Assembly (NCBI RefSeq): GCF_036016755.1
Contig: NZ_JAYXIH010000003.1
Location: forward strand, 62,001 to 126,000
DNA: 64,000 nucleotides
DNA from: Aurantimonas coralicida_A
GTDB lineage: Bacteria > Pseudomonadota > Alphaproteobacteria > Rhizobiales > Rhizobiaceae
Reading direction: 5' to 3'
Within the stretch, counting starts at the first letter, position 1; each line of letters opens with the position of its first letter. Position numbers and translations under genes: made by a program. Shown one piece after another: positions 9,004 through 17,929 of the stretch. The notes beneath the pieces were generated by a model, which searched no databases, was not told the origin of the DNA, and worked only from the letters and a program-made list of their open reading frames with translations.

Positions 9004-9849
9004 ATGACGTCCTTGTCCCGCCGACATCAGACCTTTCAGGACCTCCATCAGGCGGGCTGTTTCGTCATACCCAATCCTTGGGATGCCGGTTCGGCCCGCA
9101 TGATGGCCGCTGCGGGCGCCAAGGCACTCGCCACCACGTCGGCCGGCTTCGCCTTCACGCTCGGCCGGCCAGACATGGGCCATGTGACGCGCGACGAGGC
9201 GCTCGCCCATGCCGAAACGATCGTCGCGGCGTCCGACCTGCCGGTCTCGGGCGATCTCGAAAACGGCTTTGCCGACGATCCCGGCGACGTCGCCCAAACG
9301 GTTCGTCTGGCTGCCGAGGCCGGCCTGTCGGGCGGCTCCATCGAGGATACGCGGATGGCGCCGGGAAACCCCGCCTACCCGTTCGACCTCGCCGTCGACC
9401 GCATCCGCGCCGCGGCCTCGGCCGTCTCCGCGCTGGGCCGCCCCTTCGTCCTGTGCGCCCGTGCGGACGGCGTGATGAACGGCAGTTACGACCTCGACGA
9501 GGCGATCCGCCGCATAAAGGCTTTCGAGACGGCGGGCGCCGATCTTCTCTACGTCCCGGCGCCGCCCGGGATCGATGAACTGCGCCGGGTGCTCGGTGCC
9601 GTGTCGAAGCCGGTCAACGCACTCGCGGCCGGACTGCTGCAGCGTCTCTCCGTCGCCGAATTCGCCGCGCTCGGCGTCCGCCGCATTTCGCTCGGCTCGA
9701 CGCTTGCCCGCGTCACCCATGCGGCGATCCGCGATTGCATGCGCGAAATCGTCACAGAGGGCCGTTTCGCCGGCCTGGAAGCGGCCGTCGCCGGGGCGGA
9801 GATCGATGCGATGCTCAAGGCGGGCGCCGGCGAGACCGACGCGATCTGA
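9004..9849 (+). CDS. isocitrate lyase/PEP mutase family protein
   Basis: The 281-residue TIM-barrel protein matches the PEP-mutase/isocitrate-lyase superfamily: FVIPNPWDAGSARMMAAAG, ATTSAGFAFTLG, LPVSGDLENGF (metal-binding Asp and Glu), GGSIEDT and PFVLCARAD. The loop bearing the catalytic KRCGH of 2-methylisocitrate and isocitrate lyases is not present after IEDT, so a PrpB-type lyase reaction is unlikely. Oxaloacetate decarboxylase- or phosphonopyruvate-type C-C or P-C chemistry on a 2-oxo acid is more plausible. An alternative ATG lies at 8992; neither has a strong ribosome-binding site. It converges on the indolepyruvate oxidoreductase gene. Confidence 0.82.
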   Translation: MTSLSRRHQTFQDLHQAGCFVIPNPWDAGSARMMAAAGAKALATTSAGFAFTLGRPDMGHVTRDEALAHAETIVAASDLPVSGDLENGFADDPGDVAQTVRLAAEAGLSGGSIEDTRMAPGNPAYPFDLAVDRIRAAASAVSALGRPFVLCARADGVMNGSYDLDEAIRRIKAFETAGADLLYVPAPPGIDELRRVLGAVSKPVNALAAGLLQRLSVAEFAALGVRRISLGSTLARVTHAAIRDCMREIVTEGRFAGLEAAVAGAEIDAMLKAGAGETDAI

Positions 9850-9893
9850 CAGGGCGGGAGAACCAGCACGTCGCGGATATGCTCGTCCGCCCC

Positions 9894-12800
9894 CTACTCC
9901 GCCGCCTCAGCCACGCGCTCCACCCCCATAAACGCGGCCTCGGCCTCCTTACGCCGCGTTTGGGCCTCTACCGCGAAGCTCCGGCGAACGATGCCGAACC
10001 CCTTGAGCGTCTCCGGCCAGCGCGCCAATGCCACAGCCGCTTCGTAATTGCCCGACGACAGCCTCGCCAGGATGCGATCGAGGCTTGCTTCGTAGAGCGC
10101 CCGGTCGGTGCGCTCGGCCCTGCGCTCGGCGGAGAAACGGAACGGATCGAAGGGCGTCCCGCGCAGCCGCTTCATCGCCGCCAGGAGCTTGAAGCCGATC
10201 ATCATCCTCGGGCCAAAGGCGCGTTTTTTCGGCCGGCCGTTCGGCCCGTCCTCGCCCATGATCGGCGGCGCCAGATGGAACTCCAGCCGGTCGTATCCAG
10301 AGAACCGCTCGCCGAGTTGCGCGGCGAAGCCGCCATCGGTGTAAAGCCGCGCCACCTCGTATTCGTCCTTGACGGCCATCATCCGATAGAGCTGCCGCGC
10401 CGCCGCGTCCGTCAGTTCACTGCGGTTCGGCGTGACCTTGGCCTCGGCGGCCCGGATCGCCGCGACGCGGTTTCGATAGATCTCGGCATAGGCGTCGTTC
10501 TGATAGGCGGCGAGTTCCTTTTCCCGCCGCGCGATCGCTTCGTCCAGGGTTTCGGAAAGCCGCCTGTGGTCGAGTCCGGACGACGCCGCGTACTCGGCCT
10601 CGGTCGCCGGGCTGTTCGCCGGATCGTAAGCAATCGCCCGCCCCCATTCAAACGCGTCGAGATTGGCCTCCACCGCGACGCCGTTCATCTCCAGCGCCCG
10701 TCGGATCGCGGCGCGCGAAACCGGCAGCGCGCCGGTCTGCCAGGCCAAGCCCAGCATGAGCATGTTGGCAAATATGGCGTCGCCGAACAGCGCGACCGCG
10801 ATCTTGTCGGCATCCGCCACATGGGTGCGCTCAGTGCCAGCCGCCTCGCTCAAGGCCGTCAGCAGCCGCCGCGTCGGAAACGAGAAATCGACATTGTGGG
10901 TGAATTCACCGGACAGCGTCTCGTGGCTGTTGACGACCACGTCGGTCGCCCCCCGGCTGATCGCCGAGCGGACCTTGGCGGACGCGGCCGTCACCATGTC
11001 GCAGCCGATGATCAGCCGCGCGTCGCCCGCCGCGATCCGGATCGACTTGACGTCGTCCGGGGTCGGCGCGATCCGCACATGGCTCATCACTGCCCCGCCC
11101 TTTTGCGCCAGCCCAGCCATGTCGATGATGCCGGCGCCCTTGCCGTCGAGATGCGCTGCCATGCCGATGATCGCGCCGATGGTGACGACGCCGGTGCCGC
11201 CGACACCGGTGATGATCACCCCCATCGATCGATCGAGTTCGGCGAAAGCGGGCTCCGGCACGTCGGGAGCGGCGGCCTTGCGACGCTCGCCCTTCTGCAA
11301 CTGGCCGCCGTGGACCGTCACGAAGGACGGGCAGAACCCCTCAAGGCAGGAGAAATCCTTGTTGCAGGCCGACTGGTCGATCTGCCGTTTGCGGCCAAAC
11401 TCGGTTTCGACCGCCGTCACCGCGACGCAATTGGACTGGACGCCGCAATCGCCGCAGCCTTCGCAGACCCGCTCGTTGATGACGACGCGCCGGTTCGGAT
11501 CGGGAAATTTGCCGCGCTTGCGGCGGCGGCGCTTTTCGGCGGCACAGGTCTGGTCGTAGATCAGCACCGTCAGCCCCTCGGTCGCGGCCAGGTCGCGCTG
11601 CACCGCATCGAGGTCGGAGCGGTGATGGATCGTCGCACTCGCCGGCAGTCGCGGATCGCCCCGGTGCTTGTCGGGATCGTCGGAGACAATCGCAAGCTTC
11701 CTGGCGCCCTCGCCGGTTATCTGATTGGCGATCGCCGCGACGGTCAGCCCGCCCTCATGCGGCTGCCCGCCGGTCATCGCGACGGCGTCGTTATAAAGGA
11801 TCTTGTAGGTGATGGTGGCGCCAGAGGCCGCCGCCGCCCGCAGCGCCAGCGCGCCGGAATGGTTGTAGGTGCCGTCGCCGAGATTCTGGAAAACGTGGCC
11901 GCGGGTAGAGAAATGGTGCTCGCCGACCCAATTGGCGCCCTCGCCGCCCATCTGGGTGAAGCCTTCCGTCGCGCGATCCATCCACAGCGCCATGTAGCTG
12001 CAGCCGATACCGGCATAGGCGCGCGATCCCTCCGGCACCCGCGTCGAGGTGTTATGCGGACAGCCGGCGCAGAAATACGGCGTGCGGACGGCGATCTCGG
12101 ACATCTTCGCGGACGTGCTGGTCAGGGTTTGGAGGCTTGCGACCCGCGCGACGAGTTGCTCTTGCGGCGTGCGGGCGAGGACCCGGCGGCCGATCGCGAC
12201 GGCGATGTCGTTGGAGTCGAGCGATGCCTTCGGCGAAAACAGCGTCGCACCCTGTTCGTCGACTTTGCCGACAATCGCGGGTGCATTGGCCGTGCCGTAG
12301 AGAATTTCCTTGATCTGCGGCTCGACCAGGCCGCGCTTTTCCTCGACCACGATCACCTGCTCGAGCCCGTCGGCGAAACGGCGGATAAAATCGGCGTCGA
12401 GCGGCCAGGGAACGCCGATCTTGCCGAGCCTGATGCCGAAATTTGCCGCCGCGACCTTGTCGATCCCGAGGCTCGACAGCGCCTGCTCGACGTCGAGCCA
12501 GGATTTGCCCAGCGACAGAATGCCGATCTTCGGGCTCCGCCCCCCCGAATGGGCGATCCGGTCGAGCCGGTTCGCGGCGAGAAACGCGCGCGCGGCCGGC
12601 AGCTTGAAGTCGTGGAGCAGCGCCTCCTGCTCCAGCGGGTGGGCTGCACGGCGGATATTGAGACCGCCCGGCGGCATGGCGAAGTCGGGCAGGCTGACGG
12701 CGACGCGATCGAAATCGGAGCGCACCGTTGCGGTCGATTCGATGTTGTCCTTGACGCATTTCATCGCCGTCCACAGGCCCGAGAAGCGCGACAGGGCGAA

Positions 12801-13358
12801 GGCAATGAGGCCGTAGTCGAGGATTTCCTGGACGCCGGCCGGGTTGAAGATCGGGATCATCGCGTCGACGAAGGCGAACTCCGACTGATGCGCCGTGGTC
12901 GAGGATTCGCAGGTGTGATCGTCGCCCATCAGCGCGAGGACGCCGCCGTTCCTCGACGTACCTGCCAGATTGGCGTGGCGGAACGCATCGCCGGACCGGT
13001 CGACGCCCGGCCCCTTACCGTACCAGATGCCGAAAACGCCGTCGTGGCGACCCTCACCGCGGATTTCGGCCTGCTGCGTGCCCCATAGTGCCGTCGCTGC
13101 CAGATCCTCGTTCAAACCCGGCTCGAAGACGATCTTGTGCCGCTCGAGCACTGCTTTCGCGCGGGCGAACTGCTGGTCGAGGCCGCCGAGCGGCGAACCG
13201 CGGTAGCCGGTGACGTAGGCCGCCGTATCGAGCCCGGCGAGCCGGTCGCGCTCCGCCTGCATCAGCGCCAGACGCACGATCGCCTGCGTCCCGGAGAGGA
13301 AAACGTTCGGAACGGTGAGATCATACTTGTCGTCGAGCGAAACCGAGCGGTCGATCAT
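9894..13358 (-). CDS. indolepyruvate ferredoxin oxidoreductase, fused alpha/beta
   Basis: This 1154-residue protein fuses the alpha and beta parts of indolepyruvate:ferredoxin oxidoreductase. The N-terminal pyrimidine-type domain (TGYRGSPLGGLD) is followed by a thiamine-diphosphate domain (HVFQNLGDGTYNHSG ... NDAVAMTGGQP), a Cys-rich cluster motif CEGCGDCGVQSNC near residues 630-650, and the gamma-type domain (GVIITGVGGTGVVTIGAIIG). The enzyme oxidatively decarboxylates aryl- or branched 2-oxo acids to acyl-CoA. Fused forms of this size are usual in proteobacteria. GGGAGGAC precedes the ATG. The neighbouring TRAP genes of the 2-oxo-acid type may supply substrate, an inference from position only. 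Confidence 0.93.
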   Translation of the reverse strand: MIDRSVSLDDKYDLTVPNVFLSGTQAIVRLALMQAERDRLAGLDTAAYVTGYRGSPLGGLDQQFARAKAVLERHKIVFEPGLNEDLAATALWGTQQAEIRGEGRHDGVFGIWYGKGPGVDRSGDAFRHANLAGTSRNGGVLALMGDDHTCESSTTAHQSEFAFVDAMIPIFNPAGVQEILDYGLIAFALSRFSGLWTAMKCVKDNIESTATVRSDFDRVAVSLPDFAMPPGGLNIRRAAHPLEQEALLHDFKLPAARAFLAANRLDRIAHSGGRSPKIGILSLGKSWLDVEQALSSLGIDKVAAANFGIRLGKIGVPWPLDADFIRRFADGLEQVIVVEEKRGLVEPQIKEILYGTANAPAIVGKVDEQGATLFSPKASLDSNDIAVAIGRRVLARTPQEQLVARVASLQTLTSTSAKMSEIAVRTPYFCAGCPHNTSTRVPEGSRAYAGIGCSYMALWMDRATEGFTQMGGEGANWVGEHHFSTRGHVFQNLGDGTYNHSGALALRAAAASGATITYKILYNDAVAMTGGQPHEGGLTVAAIANQITGEGARKLAIVSDDPDKHRGDPRLPASATIHHRSDLDAVQRDLAATEGLTVLIYDQTCAAEKRRRRKRGKFPDPNRRVVINERVCEGCGDCGVQSNCVAVTAVETEFGRKRQIDQSACNKDFSCLEGFCPSFVTVHGGQLQKGERRKAAAPDVPEPAFAELDRSMGVIITGVGGTGVVTIGAIIGMAAHLDGKGAGIIDMAGLAQKGGAVMSHVRIAPTPDDVKSIRIAAGDARLIIGCDMVTAASAKVRSAISRGATDVVVNSHETLSGEFTHNVDFSFPTRRLLTALSEAAGTERTHVADADKIAVALFGDAIFANMLMLGLAWQTGALPVSRAAIRRALEMNGVAVEANLDAFEWGRAIAYDPANSPATEAEYAASSGLDHRRLSETLDEAIARREKELAAYQNDAYAEIYRNRVAAIRAAEAKVTPNRSELTDAAARQLYRMMAVKDEYEVARLYTDGGFAAQLGERFSGYDRLEFHLAPPIMGEDGPNGRPKKRAFGPRMMIGFKLLAAMKRLRGTPFDPFRFSAERRAERTDRALYEASLDRILARLSSGNYEAAVALARWPETLKGFGIVRRSFAVEAQTRRKEAEAAFMGVERVAEAAE

Positions 13359-13762
13359 GGAGCGAATGTCCTCCCAAGGAGGATGCGAGCCACGCCTGCG
13401 GCCGTCATCCCAAGCGCTTTGTCTTCCTTACCGTTTTGAGGCGCGAGGGGGCCGACGTCAAAGGTTTTTCCTCACGTTCCCGTGACGAACCGGCTGTGGC
13501 GCGCAACGATCCTACTCCTCGACGCGGTGACCGTGGCTGTCCGGTGGAGGTGAAGCGCGGCGCGACGCGGCTCGCGCCCTTGCACAAGGCCCCGAAATTA
13601 CTTAACCACGACCGACTTCCCGGCGCCGGAACTGCTGGCCCGAACTTGCGGATCGCGGCGCCATCGGCGCTGTCCGGAACGGGATGACATGGCGTTCTTC
13701 GCCGCGTTCGAACCGCGAGCGCGACCGAAGCATCCGGGGGCACCAGGGGAGGATCGTGCCGG
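13359..13762. other. intergenic promoter region, no gene recognised
   Basis: This 404-bp gap separates the divergent indolepyruvate oxidoreductase and dctQ genes. Open frames here are Arg/Pro-rich and lack ribosome-binding sites, so I do not call a gene. It must hold both promoters; AGGGGAGG just before 13763 serves dctQ. Confidence 0.5.
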
Positions 13763-14380
13763 ATGTCGGCTCTCATGGCTTTTTCGCGCGGCATCGACTG
13801 GCTGACGACCTTTCTTGGTCGCGCCGTCTCTTGGCTCATCCTCGTCGCGGTTCTCGTCAGCGCCGGCAACGCCGTCATGCGCAAGGCATTCGACATGAGC
13901 TCCAACGCCTGGCTCGAACTGCAATGGTACCTGTTCGGTGCGGTTTTCCTCCTGGCCGCGGCCTGGACGCTCAAGGTCAACGAGCATGTGCGCATCGACG
14001 TCGTCGCGGCGCATCTGTCGAAACGAACGCGCGACTGGATCGATCTGGTCTGCCACGTCCTGTTCCTGCTGCCTTTCGCCGGGCTGATGGTCTATCTCGC
14101 CATTCCTTACGTCCAGCTCTCCTACCGCCAGCAGGAGGTGTCGGCGAATGCCGGCGGACTGATCATCTGGCCGGCCAAGGCGCTGATTCTCGCGGGCTTC
14201 ATTCTCCTTCTCGCCCAGGCGCTCTCCGAGATCATCAAACGGATCGCCGTCCTCCGCGGCGTAATCGAGGAACCATCGCCACACCACGATCTACCGCCCG
14301 CTGTCGAGGATGTTCTCGAGATGGAAGACGAAGGAATCCAGGCCACTCGCGACGACCAGCGGGTGCGGCGCGATGATTGA
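13763..14380 (+). CDS. dctQ: TRAP transporter small permease DctQ
   Basis: The 205-residue membrane protein has four hydrophobic helices and the DctQ hallmarks: GRAVSWLILVAVLVSAGNAVMRKAF and WLELQWYLFGAVFLLAAAWTLKVNEHVRIDVV. It belongs to the mannitol/chloroaromatic/2-oxo-acid subgroup of TRAP small permeases. It pairs with DctM and a periplasmic DctP to import an organic acid with sodium. The cytoplasmic tail is acidic. The stop overlaps the dctM start by 8 nt, indicating translational coupling. Confidence 0.93.
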   Translation: MSALMAFSRGIDWLTTFLGRAVSWLILVAVLVSAGNAVMRKAFDMSSNAWLELQWYLFGAVFLLAAAWTLKVNEHVRIDVVAAHLSKRTRDWIDLVCHVLFLLPFAGLMVYLAIPYVQLSYRQQEVSANAGGLIIWPAKALILAGFILLLAQALSEIIKRIAVLRGVIEEPSPHHDLPPAVEDVLEMEDEGIQATRDDQRVRRDD

Positions 14381-16190
14381 GTTTCTCGCGCACAACCTCG
14401 CGCCGATCATGTTCGTCAGCGTTATGGCGATGCTGCTGCTCGGTTACCCGGTCGCCTTCACCCTCGCCGCGGGCGGCCTGTTCTACTTCGTCATCGGTGT
14501 CGAGTTCTCCGAACTGTCGCCGCAGATCACGCTGTTCTGGACCCTGCTCGGCGCGCAGCCGGATCGGGTCTTCGGGATCATGTCGAACGACACCCTTTTG
14601 GCCGTGCCGTTCTTCACCTTCATGGGATTGGTTCTCGAACGCTCGCGCATGGCCGAGGATCTGCTGGAGACGATCGGGCAACTCTTCGGCCCGGTGCGCG
14701 GCGGCCTCGGTTACGCCGCGGTCCTCGTCGGCGCGCTGCTGGCCGCCACCACCGGCGTCGTCGCCGCCTCTGTCATCGCCATGGGGCTGATCTCGCTGCC
14801 GATCATGCTGCGCTACGGCTACGACCGGTCCTTCGCCACCGGGACGATCGCCGCCTCCGGCACGCTCGCGCAGATCGTGCCGCCGTCGCTGGTGCTCATC
14901 GTCATGGCCGACCAGCTCGGTCGCTCGGTCGGAGACATGTATGTCGGCGCGCTCTATCCGGCGCTGCTGATGATCGGGCTGTATCTTCTCTACACTTTCG
15001 CGGTGACGATCATGCGGCCTGACGCAGCACCGGCACTCCCGCCTGAGGCGCGCACACTCGGTGGCGGCGTCTGGTCGCTGATCGCCATTCTGCTCGCGGC
15101 GGTCATCATTACCGTCGTGACCTGGTACACGGTCTTCGCCGGTTTTCGCGACGAAGTCCGCGATGTCTGGGCGGTGACGACGGGTGTCGGCGTCGCCTAC
15201 GCCGTCGCGCTGTTGAACCGCGCTTTCGGCCTCGGCCTGTTGTCGCGGCTGGCCCAGCAGGTGGTCATCGTGCTGATTCCGCCGCTGGCGCTGATCTTTC
15301 TCGTTCTCGGCACCATCTTTCTCGGCATCGCCACCCCGACCGAGGGCGGCGCGATGGGCGCGACCGGCGCACTGGCCATGGCTTTCAGCAAGGGTCGGCT
15401 CACGCTCAAGGTTCTGACGCAGGCACTGGAGTCCACGGCCAAGCTATCCGCATTCGTCCTCTTCATTCTGATCGGGGCGCGCGTCTTCGGCCTGACCTTT
15501 TACGGCATCAACGGCAATATCTGGATCGAGGAGTTGCTGCTGGCGATCCCCGGCGACGAATACGGCTTCCTGATCGCCGTCTCGATCCTTATCTTCATTC
15601 TCGGCTGCTTCCTCGATTTCTTCGAGATCGCCTTCATCCTGATCCCCTTGCTCGCTCCCGTCGCGGAGACGCTCGGCATCGACCTGATCTGGTTCGGCGT
15701 GCTGATCGGCATCAACCTGCAGACCTCCTTCCTGACGCCGCCCTTCGGCTTCTCGCTGTTCTATCTGCGCTCGATCGCGCCATCCGGCGCATGGTTCGAC
15801 AAGGTCTCCGGCCGCACTATCGACGGGGTGAGTACCCCGGCGATCTACAAGGGGGCGCTGCCGTTCATCCTCATCAACGCGTTGATGATTGCCATCGTCA
15901 TGGCGTTTCCGGGGTTGGTCACGCGGTACAAGGGAGACGTCAGGCCGCCGATGGACCCGGCGGAATTCCGCCTGCAAATTCCCACTTTCGGCGGCGAAGG
16001 AGGCATGAGTCTGCCTCCGCTCGGCGGCAACTCGGGGTCGGGGCAGTCCAACAATGCGTTCGGCCTGCCGCCGCTCGGATTGCCCGGCACCGCCTCAGGG
16101 ACGGCGTCGGCGCCCGACGCGACCGCCCCCGCGCCGCCGACCGAAGGAAACGCACCTGTCGATCTGTCGCAACCGCCCGCGTTCCAATAG
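14373..16190 (+). CDS. dctM: TRAP transporter large permease DctM
   Basis: The 605-residue large permease has about 12-14 hydrophobic helices, with MIEFLAHNLAPIMFVSVMAML at the start and PPSLVLIVMADQLGRSVGDMY, LGIATPTEGGAMGATGALA and TSFLTPPFGFSLFYLRS in the transport core. It is longer than most DctM proteins because the last 70 or so residues form a soluble Gly/Pro/Ser/Ala-rich tail (from about FRLQIPTFGGEGG onward). The substrate is probably a carboxylate such as a 2-oxo acid or lactate, judged from the TakP-like binding proteins at 19-21.4 kb. Confidence 0.94.
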   Translation: MIEFLAHNLAPIMFVSVMAMLLLGYPVAFTLAAGGLFYFVIGVEFSELSPQITLFWTLLGAQPDRVFGIMSNDTLLAVPFFTFMGLVLERSRMAEDLLETIGQLFGPVRGGLGYAAVLVGALLAATTGVVAASVIAMGLISLPIMLRYGYDRSFATGTIAASGTLAQIVPPSLVLIVMADQLGRSVGDMYVGALYPALLMIGLYLLYTFAVTIMRPDAAPALPPEARTLGGGVWSLIAILLAAVIITVVTWYTVFAGFRDEVRDVWAVTTGVGVAYAVALLNRAFGLGLLSRLAQQVVIVLIPPLALIFLVLGTIFLGIATPTEGGAMGATGALAMAFSKGRLTLKVLTQALESTAKLSAFVLFILIGARVFGLTFYGINGNIWIEELLLAIPGDEYGFLIAVSILIFILGCFLDFFEIAFILIPLLAPVAETLGIDLIWFGVLIGINLQTSFLTPPFGFSLFYLRSIAPSGAWFDKVSGRTIDGVSTPAIYKGALPFILINALMIAIVMAFPGLVTRYKGDVRPPMDPAEFRLQIPTFGGEGGMSLPPLGGNSGSGQSNNAFGLPPLGLPGTASGTASAPDATAPAPPTEGNAPVDLSQPPAFQ

Positions 16191-16220
16191 GTCTGTCGGC
16201 GGGACAGCGGACAAGGAAAA

Positions 16221-16254
16221 GGCCCGGGACGGTTTGTCGTCCCGGGCCTATTTT
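16221..16254. terminator. intrinsic terminator after dctM
   Basis: GGCCCGGGACG (16221-16231) pairs with CGTCCCGGGCC (16238-16248), followed by TATTTT. AAAA precedes the stem, so it can also act on the opposite strand for the converging porin gene. Confidence 0.9.
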
Positions 16255-16312
16255 CGACAGCGTGAACACCACCGGCACCAACCGGCGGCGACAGTCCCGC
16301 CCCGGGGTCGTG

Positions 16313-17611
16313 CTAGAAATCCATTTGCACGGAGGCCTGCAGCCGGACAGCGTCGTCGTTGGCGCCGCTGGCATCCTGCCGATCGCCCCAGATCACTTCG
16401 CCCCCATAGGTGATACCCTCGATCGGCTTCCAGAACAGCGAGCCATGCACGGTGTCGACGCTCTCCAGATCGGTGGGCGCGAAGGTGTCCATGAACTCCG
16501 TGCGGCCGAAGACGAGGCCGGCGGAAAGCTGCTCCGTCAACTGCTGGCTGAGGCCGGCGGTGACGCCATAGGCTTCGATCGTGTTCACGTTACCGGCCGC
16601 GTCGACGAAGGCGTCCTGCCCGAAGCCGTTGACGAGGTAGCGTCCGACGCCATCCCCATAAGTAAACGAGCCCAGCAGCTTGCCGCCCTCCCAAATACCC
16701 GCGTTGCCGGACACATTGACGCCTCAGCCAAGCTCGTCGTCGCCGATGCTGTTCGGCGAACCGAGATAGCGGCCGACGCCGGCCAACTTGATCAGCCCCC
16801 AGTCGTCGGCATAGGTCAGCGCGGCGGTAACGTCTGGCGCGACATCGACGCCGGCGCGAATACCGAGATTGATGCTTTCGGAAATCGGCCCCGCCGCGTT
16901 GCGGCCGCTGAATTCGGAGTTCTCCACCGAAGCGGAAAATTTCAGCCTATCGTAGATCGGCGTCGTATAACGAAACTGAGCCTGGCGGATGAAAGGAATA
17001 CCGGCAGGACCGTTGAAGTCGACAGTCGTCGGGTAGCTTTCGATCGGCATGAAATTGCTCCAGGTCTGGCCGACCAGAACCGGACCGACGGTGCCATAGG
17101 CATGGCGCAACCGGAACGGGCTCGAATTGGAGAACACCTCGTTGCCTCCACCGCCGAAGAAATCGCCTTCCACATGGGTCTTCAGCGGCCCCCAGGCGGT
17201 CGGCGTACTGGTCTTGACGGCAAGCCGGCTCTGACGGGCATGGGCCCGGAAGCGCTGCTCGTCGGGCCCCGACGTGGAGATGGCTTCGGGGACGAACACG
17301 TCGCCGGTGGCTTCGTCGACGTCATAGATGAAATCGCCTTTGACATAGCCGGAGATCTCGACCTCGGTGTCGGTGCCGGGCAACAGGAAGGTGCCCAGCT
17401 TGCTGCCCGGCCTGAAGCCTGCGCTCTTGTTGGCTTCGACGTCCTTTCGGGTCCCCGCCTGCTGCGTCTCCAGCTGCTCGATCCGCTTGGCCATCGTCGC
17501 CATCTGCGCCCGCATGGCGCGGATCTCGTCGGCGCTGCCCGCCGCGGCCGTTTGCATGGGAAACAGCGCGAACAGCGCTGCCGCGGCAACGGATGTTCTC
17601 GCCCAGGTCAT
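16313..17611 (-). pseudogene. DcaP-like porin gene interrupted by an in-frame TGA
   Basis: A signal peptide (MTWARTSVAAAALFALF, start at 17611; an ATG at 17647 is also possible) is followed by a coiled coil (DEIRAMRAQMATMAKRIEQLE) and an outer-membrane beta-barrel typical of DcaP-like trimeric porins (EISGYVKGDFIYDVDE, RQSRLAVKTSTPTAWGPLKT, GQTWSNFM). The frame runs to a TGA at 16724-16726 and continues without a shift as GVNVSGNAGIWEGGKLLGSF to a proper C-terminal Phe (VQMDF) at 16313. Intact relatives would read GxGVN with Trp at the stop position, so one G-to-A change of TGG explains it. The barrel lacks its last third if the stop is real. Confidence 0.8.
16724..16726 (-). other. premature opal codon in porin gene
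   Basis: The TGA lies between DDELG and GVNVSGN in the same reading frame. It is a single-codon interruption with no frame change. A TGG codon (Trp) is the simplest ancestral state. Confidence 0.85.
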
Positions 17612-17929
17612 GATCCCTCTCGTCTCGTCCTTCGTCTGGCCGTACATTGGAATTTCCCTTCCCCTCCGATTGACGCCGACAACGGCCAAGCGACCGATTT
17701 CGCAGCGAAACCGAGCCTAGGAACGGAGGATCGATGTCGTCTTTGCCCGCAGGCGACAAAGTCATTGTCTTGTCGCGCCAGACGCCACAGCCGTAACCGC
17801 CCGCTCGACGCTGCGATCAAAATGCAACACGGTCGTGTGAGCGGCATCCGATCGGCGCTTACGGTGTGTTAGCTTCGGACGATCGGAGTTCGCGACGGCA
17901 ATGGATGCAGATCGCGGGAGGGCTGGCCC
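17612..17929. other. porin / AraC divergent promoter region
   Basis: A 318-bp spacer between the divergent porin and AraC-family genes. GGGAAGGGAA near 17655-17665 could serve an alternative porin start. No clear operator or RNA element was recognised. Confidence 0.45.

Noticed and set aside
9735..13088. A 1117-codon open frame on the plus strand
   Set aside because: It is the antisense shadow of the indolepyruvate oxidoreductase gene; its translation is Arg/Gly/Asp-rich with no recognisable domain, as expected in high-GC DNA.
16724..16726. Selenocysteine at the porin TGA
   Set aside because: Outer-membrane porins are not selenoproteins and the position fits Trp; no selenocysteine insertion hairpin is evident just downstream.
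15791..17872. A 693-codon open frame on the plus strand across dctM end and the porin
   Set aside because: It overlaps the dctM end out of frame, the terminator and the porin in antisense, and has no ribosome-binding site or domain.
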